Shown here: in pieces, positions 62,311-64,000 of the stretch | How the letters are laid out: each line of letters opens with the position of its first letter | How positions within the stretch are numbered: the stretch's first letter is position 1 | Assembly: GCA_905221605.1 (NCBI GenBank) | Contig: CAJNDS010000001.1 | Location: 440,025-504,024 of the forward strand | Source: Symbiodinium natans | Lineage: Eukaryota; Sar; Dinophyceae; Suessiales; Symbiodiniaceae | DNA length: 64,000 bases | Direction of reading: 5' to 3' | Made by a program: the position numbers and the translations under genes | The notes under the pieces: generated by a model | What the model saw: only the letters and a program-made list of their open reading frames with translations | Databases searched by the model: none | What the model was told of the DNA's origin: nothing

Positions 62311-63009
62311 AGGGTTTAGATGCGCGTCCATGTCCCAGCCTCCCCAACACGAGACCTGAACCCTCGGTCAGGCAGAAACAAGGCTCGGCGAAAGGGGCAC
62401 TTTTTTTCCTAACGGAAGAGGTTCTGAAGCTAAACCCTAAACCCTAAACCCCTATGAAACCCTACAAACCCGAAAATGCAATTCAAGTCATTTTGGGGTG
62501 CTTCCGGGTCGGTGGAGTGCTGAGGGGTGGTTTGGGCTGGGCTGTGACTGGTTGGAGTACATATATATATATATACATACGTACGTACATACATACATAC
62601 GTACATACATTTGCGTTTATTTGAGTAAATGTATTACTATTATTGTTATTCATATTTGTTTGTATTTCGTTATTGTATACTGCATTTTTCTTTTGGGGGG
62701 AGGCCCAGGAACCGACAAAGGCAAAGCGAATGCAACACAAGGGCAAGACAAAGGCAAATTTGAAGCCGATTCGAAAGGAGGCAAAAAAAACCAAGGAAGG
62801 CCCAGATCTGGGGTCAGTTTGAAACAAAACCCTACACGCCTACCACGTACCACCTACCACCTATCACCTTCCAACTGCCACCTACCACGTACCACGTACC
62901 CCACCTGCCACCTACAACCTACCACCTACACCTGGACCCAAAAGCCCTGTCAAAAAAAAAAACCACCGACCCTAAACCCTAAACTCTAAACCCTAAACCC
63001 TAAACCCCA

Positions 63010-63095
63010 TGAACCTGGGTCCCCCTACGTGGGAAGATGAGCCTCGGCTCGGTGGAGATGCCTTGTTGGCCGGGGGGGCTGCGGAGCTGAGGGAG
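63010..63095 (-). CDS. Candidate micro-exon in a telomere sandwich, open on both strands
   Basis: On minus, acceptor CTCCCTCAG|CTC and donor CCAC|GTAGGG bound LRSPPGQQGISTEPRLIF (about 63,026-63,083). On plus, an ATG frame reads MNLGPPTWEDEPRLGGDA and ends at GG|GTTTAGG. CCCTAAA is on the left and TTTAGGG on the right. Confidence 0.4.
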
Positions 63096-63097
63096 TT

Positions 63098-63195
63098 GGG
63101 GGGTTTAGGGTTTAGGGTTTAGGGTTTAGGGTTTAGGGTTTAGGGTTTAGGGTTTAGGGTTTAGGGTTTAGGGTTTAGGGTTTAGGGTTTAGGGG
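63098..63195 (+). repeat. TTTAGGG telomere-type tract
   Basis: Thirteen nearly perfect units. Degenerate copies continue to about 63,385. Confidence 0.95.
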
Positions 63196-63464
63196 GTTTA
63201 GGGGAAGTTTGGGGACTTTGGTTTTAGGGTTCGGGTCTTGGTTGGAGTGAGGGATTTGGGGCTTCGGGTCTGGGATTTAGGATGTCGGAGCTTGGGATTT
63301 GGGACTTGGGGCTTCGGGCTTTGGGGCTTCGGGATGTAGGGTTTAGGGTTTAGGGTTTAGGGTTCAGGGTTTAGGGTTTAGGGTGAATGAAGGCTTCGGG
63401 TTTAGGACTTAGGCGTTTGGGGCTTGGGCTTAGGGTCTGGGGCTTCGGGCTGATTGACTCAGAG

Positions 63465-63985
63465 ACATTCGCAAGCCAGAGAGCCGAGCTTCGGTCTGCG
63501 GCGGAATGCCCCGAAACAAAGGGTTTAGGGTTTAGGGTTTAGGGCTTAGGGCTTAGGGTTTAGGGTTTAGGGTCTAAAAAACCCTGAGCCTGGGAACTTA
63601 GTGGGCTTCAAGGGCATTTTTGGGTTTAGGGTTTAGGGTTTAGGGCTTAGGGTTCAGGGTGTAGGGCTTCGTGAATTTCGGGGTGCAGCCGCGAACTAGC
63701 ACCTGACAAATCAGAAAGTTTAAGAGTTCATAGAGTTCCGCTTTTAATTGTGTCCGCGCTGGCCCATACGGTACCTCAACCCACCATGAAGCCAAAACAC
63801 TTGCATGCTCCGCTTGAGACACCCCGCACGGGCATGAACCAAGCAAAACCTATTCCTGACAAGAACAAATACGAAATCCCCAAGCCCTAAACCCTAGACC
63901 CTAAACCCCAAACCCCAAACCCGAAACCCCAAACCCACCTCGCCTGGCAGGGCCGCAACCCCAGAGACGCCAATGGTGACTGGGC
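63465..63985 (-). CDS. Three candidate micro-exons at the right edge
   Basis: 63985-63939 reads PVTIGVSGVAALPGE with acceptor CCAAG|GC and strong donor GAG|GTGGGT. About 63701-63670 follows a consensus TTTGTCAG|G acceptor and reads VLVRGCTPK; an open stretch upstream (ELYELLNFLICQ) may also be coding. About 63501-63465 reads TEARLSGLR with donor AT|GTCTCT. Family not recognised. Confidence 0.4.
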
Positions 63986-64000
63986 CTTGGGTTAGTTTGT

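Noticed and set aside
62320-62420. Possible exon between TTTAGGG and CCCTAAA
   Set aside because: The repeat order is the reverse of the exon sandwich (it is intron-interior order), and splice sites are weak.
1-64000. The window as a chromosome end (true telomere)
   Set aside because: Tracts are short, occur in both orientations throughout and alternate with coding exons, so they are interstitial.
1-64000. CRISPR array or bacterial operon
   Set aside because: The regular repeats are telomere units without spacers, and genes have spliceosomal introns.

Overview
The window looks like nuclear DNA of a dinoflagellate, probably Symbiodiniaceae-like. The evidence is: genes all on one strand; spliceosomal introns with GT, GC and GA donors and mostly AG|G acceptors; hundreds of interstitial plant-type telomere units (TTTAGGG); a Ty1/copia element with a CCCH+CCHC Gag; and expanded HNH/NUMOD-type proteins. 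No rRNA, tRNA, CRISPR or bacterial operon was seen.

Every gene I can read lies on the minus strand, so sense order runs from 64 kb down to 1. Right flank (62.2-64 kb): telomere-type tracts and a few candidate micro-exons. 50,158-62,183: a 12.0-kb Ty1/copia retrotransposon with 209-bp LTRs and a TAGGG target duplication. Its coding region is broken by frameshifts and by a nested 2.2-kb AT-rich insertion, and it carries cytosine-methyltransferase-like and 2OG-Fe(II)-dioxygenase-like segments. 46.8-49.9 kb: candidate micro-exons around a single-exon PPPDE-family peptidase gene (47,637-48,398) with a MITE beside its start codon. 34,307-46,153: a full-length epoxide-hydrolase-like alpha/beta-hydrolase of 18 micro-exons (24-83 nt), reconstructed with every exon phase agreeing. 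12.4-33.9 kb: dozens of micro-exons of one or more ASH/MSP-domain flagellar proteins (HYDIN-like). 5.3-10.1 kb and 1-1.1 kb: further micro-exons that I cannot assign to a family. Two intronless double-HNH genes (10,661-11,902 and 17,022-18,203) sit in the gaps between micro-exons. 1,509-4,005: a five-exon gene encoding two fused papain-family domains.

The striking architecture is the arrangement of telomere-type repeats around exons. On the sense strand introns tend to begin with (TTTAGGG)n and end with (CCCTAAA)n, so the tracts form terminal inverted repeats that could pair and bring the splice sites together. On the plus strand this appears as CCCTAAA-exon-TTTAGGG sandwiches. MITE-like elements, variant 9- and 10-bp arrays and the copia element are inserted in the same introns. 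Compact genes (papain, HNH, PPPDE) lack the telomere-type introns. Exon calls come from reading frames, splice signals and phase agreement by eye; no search or transcript was available.
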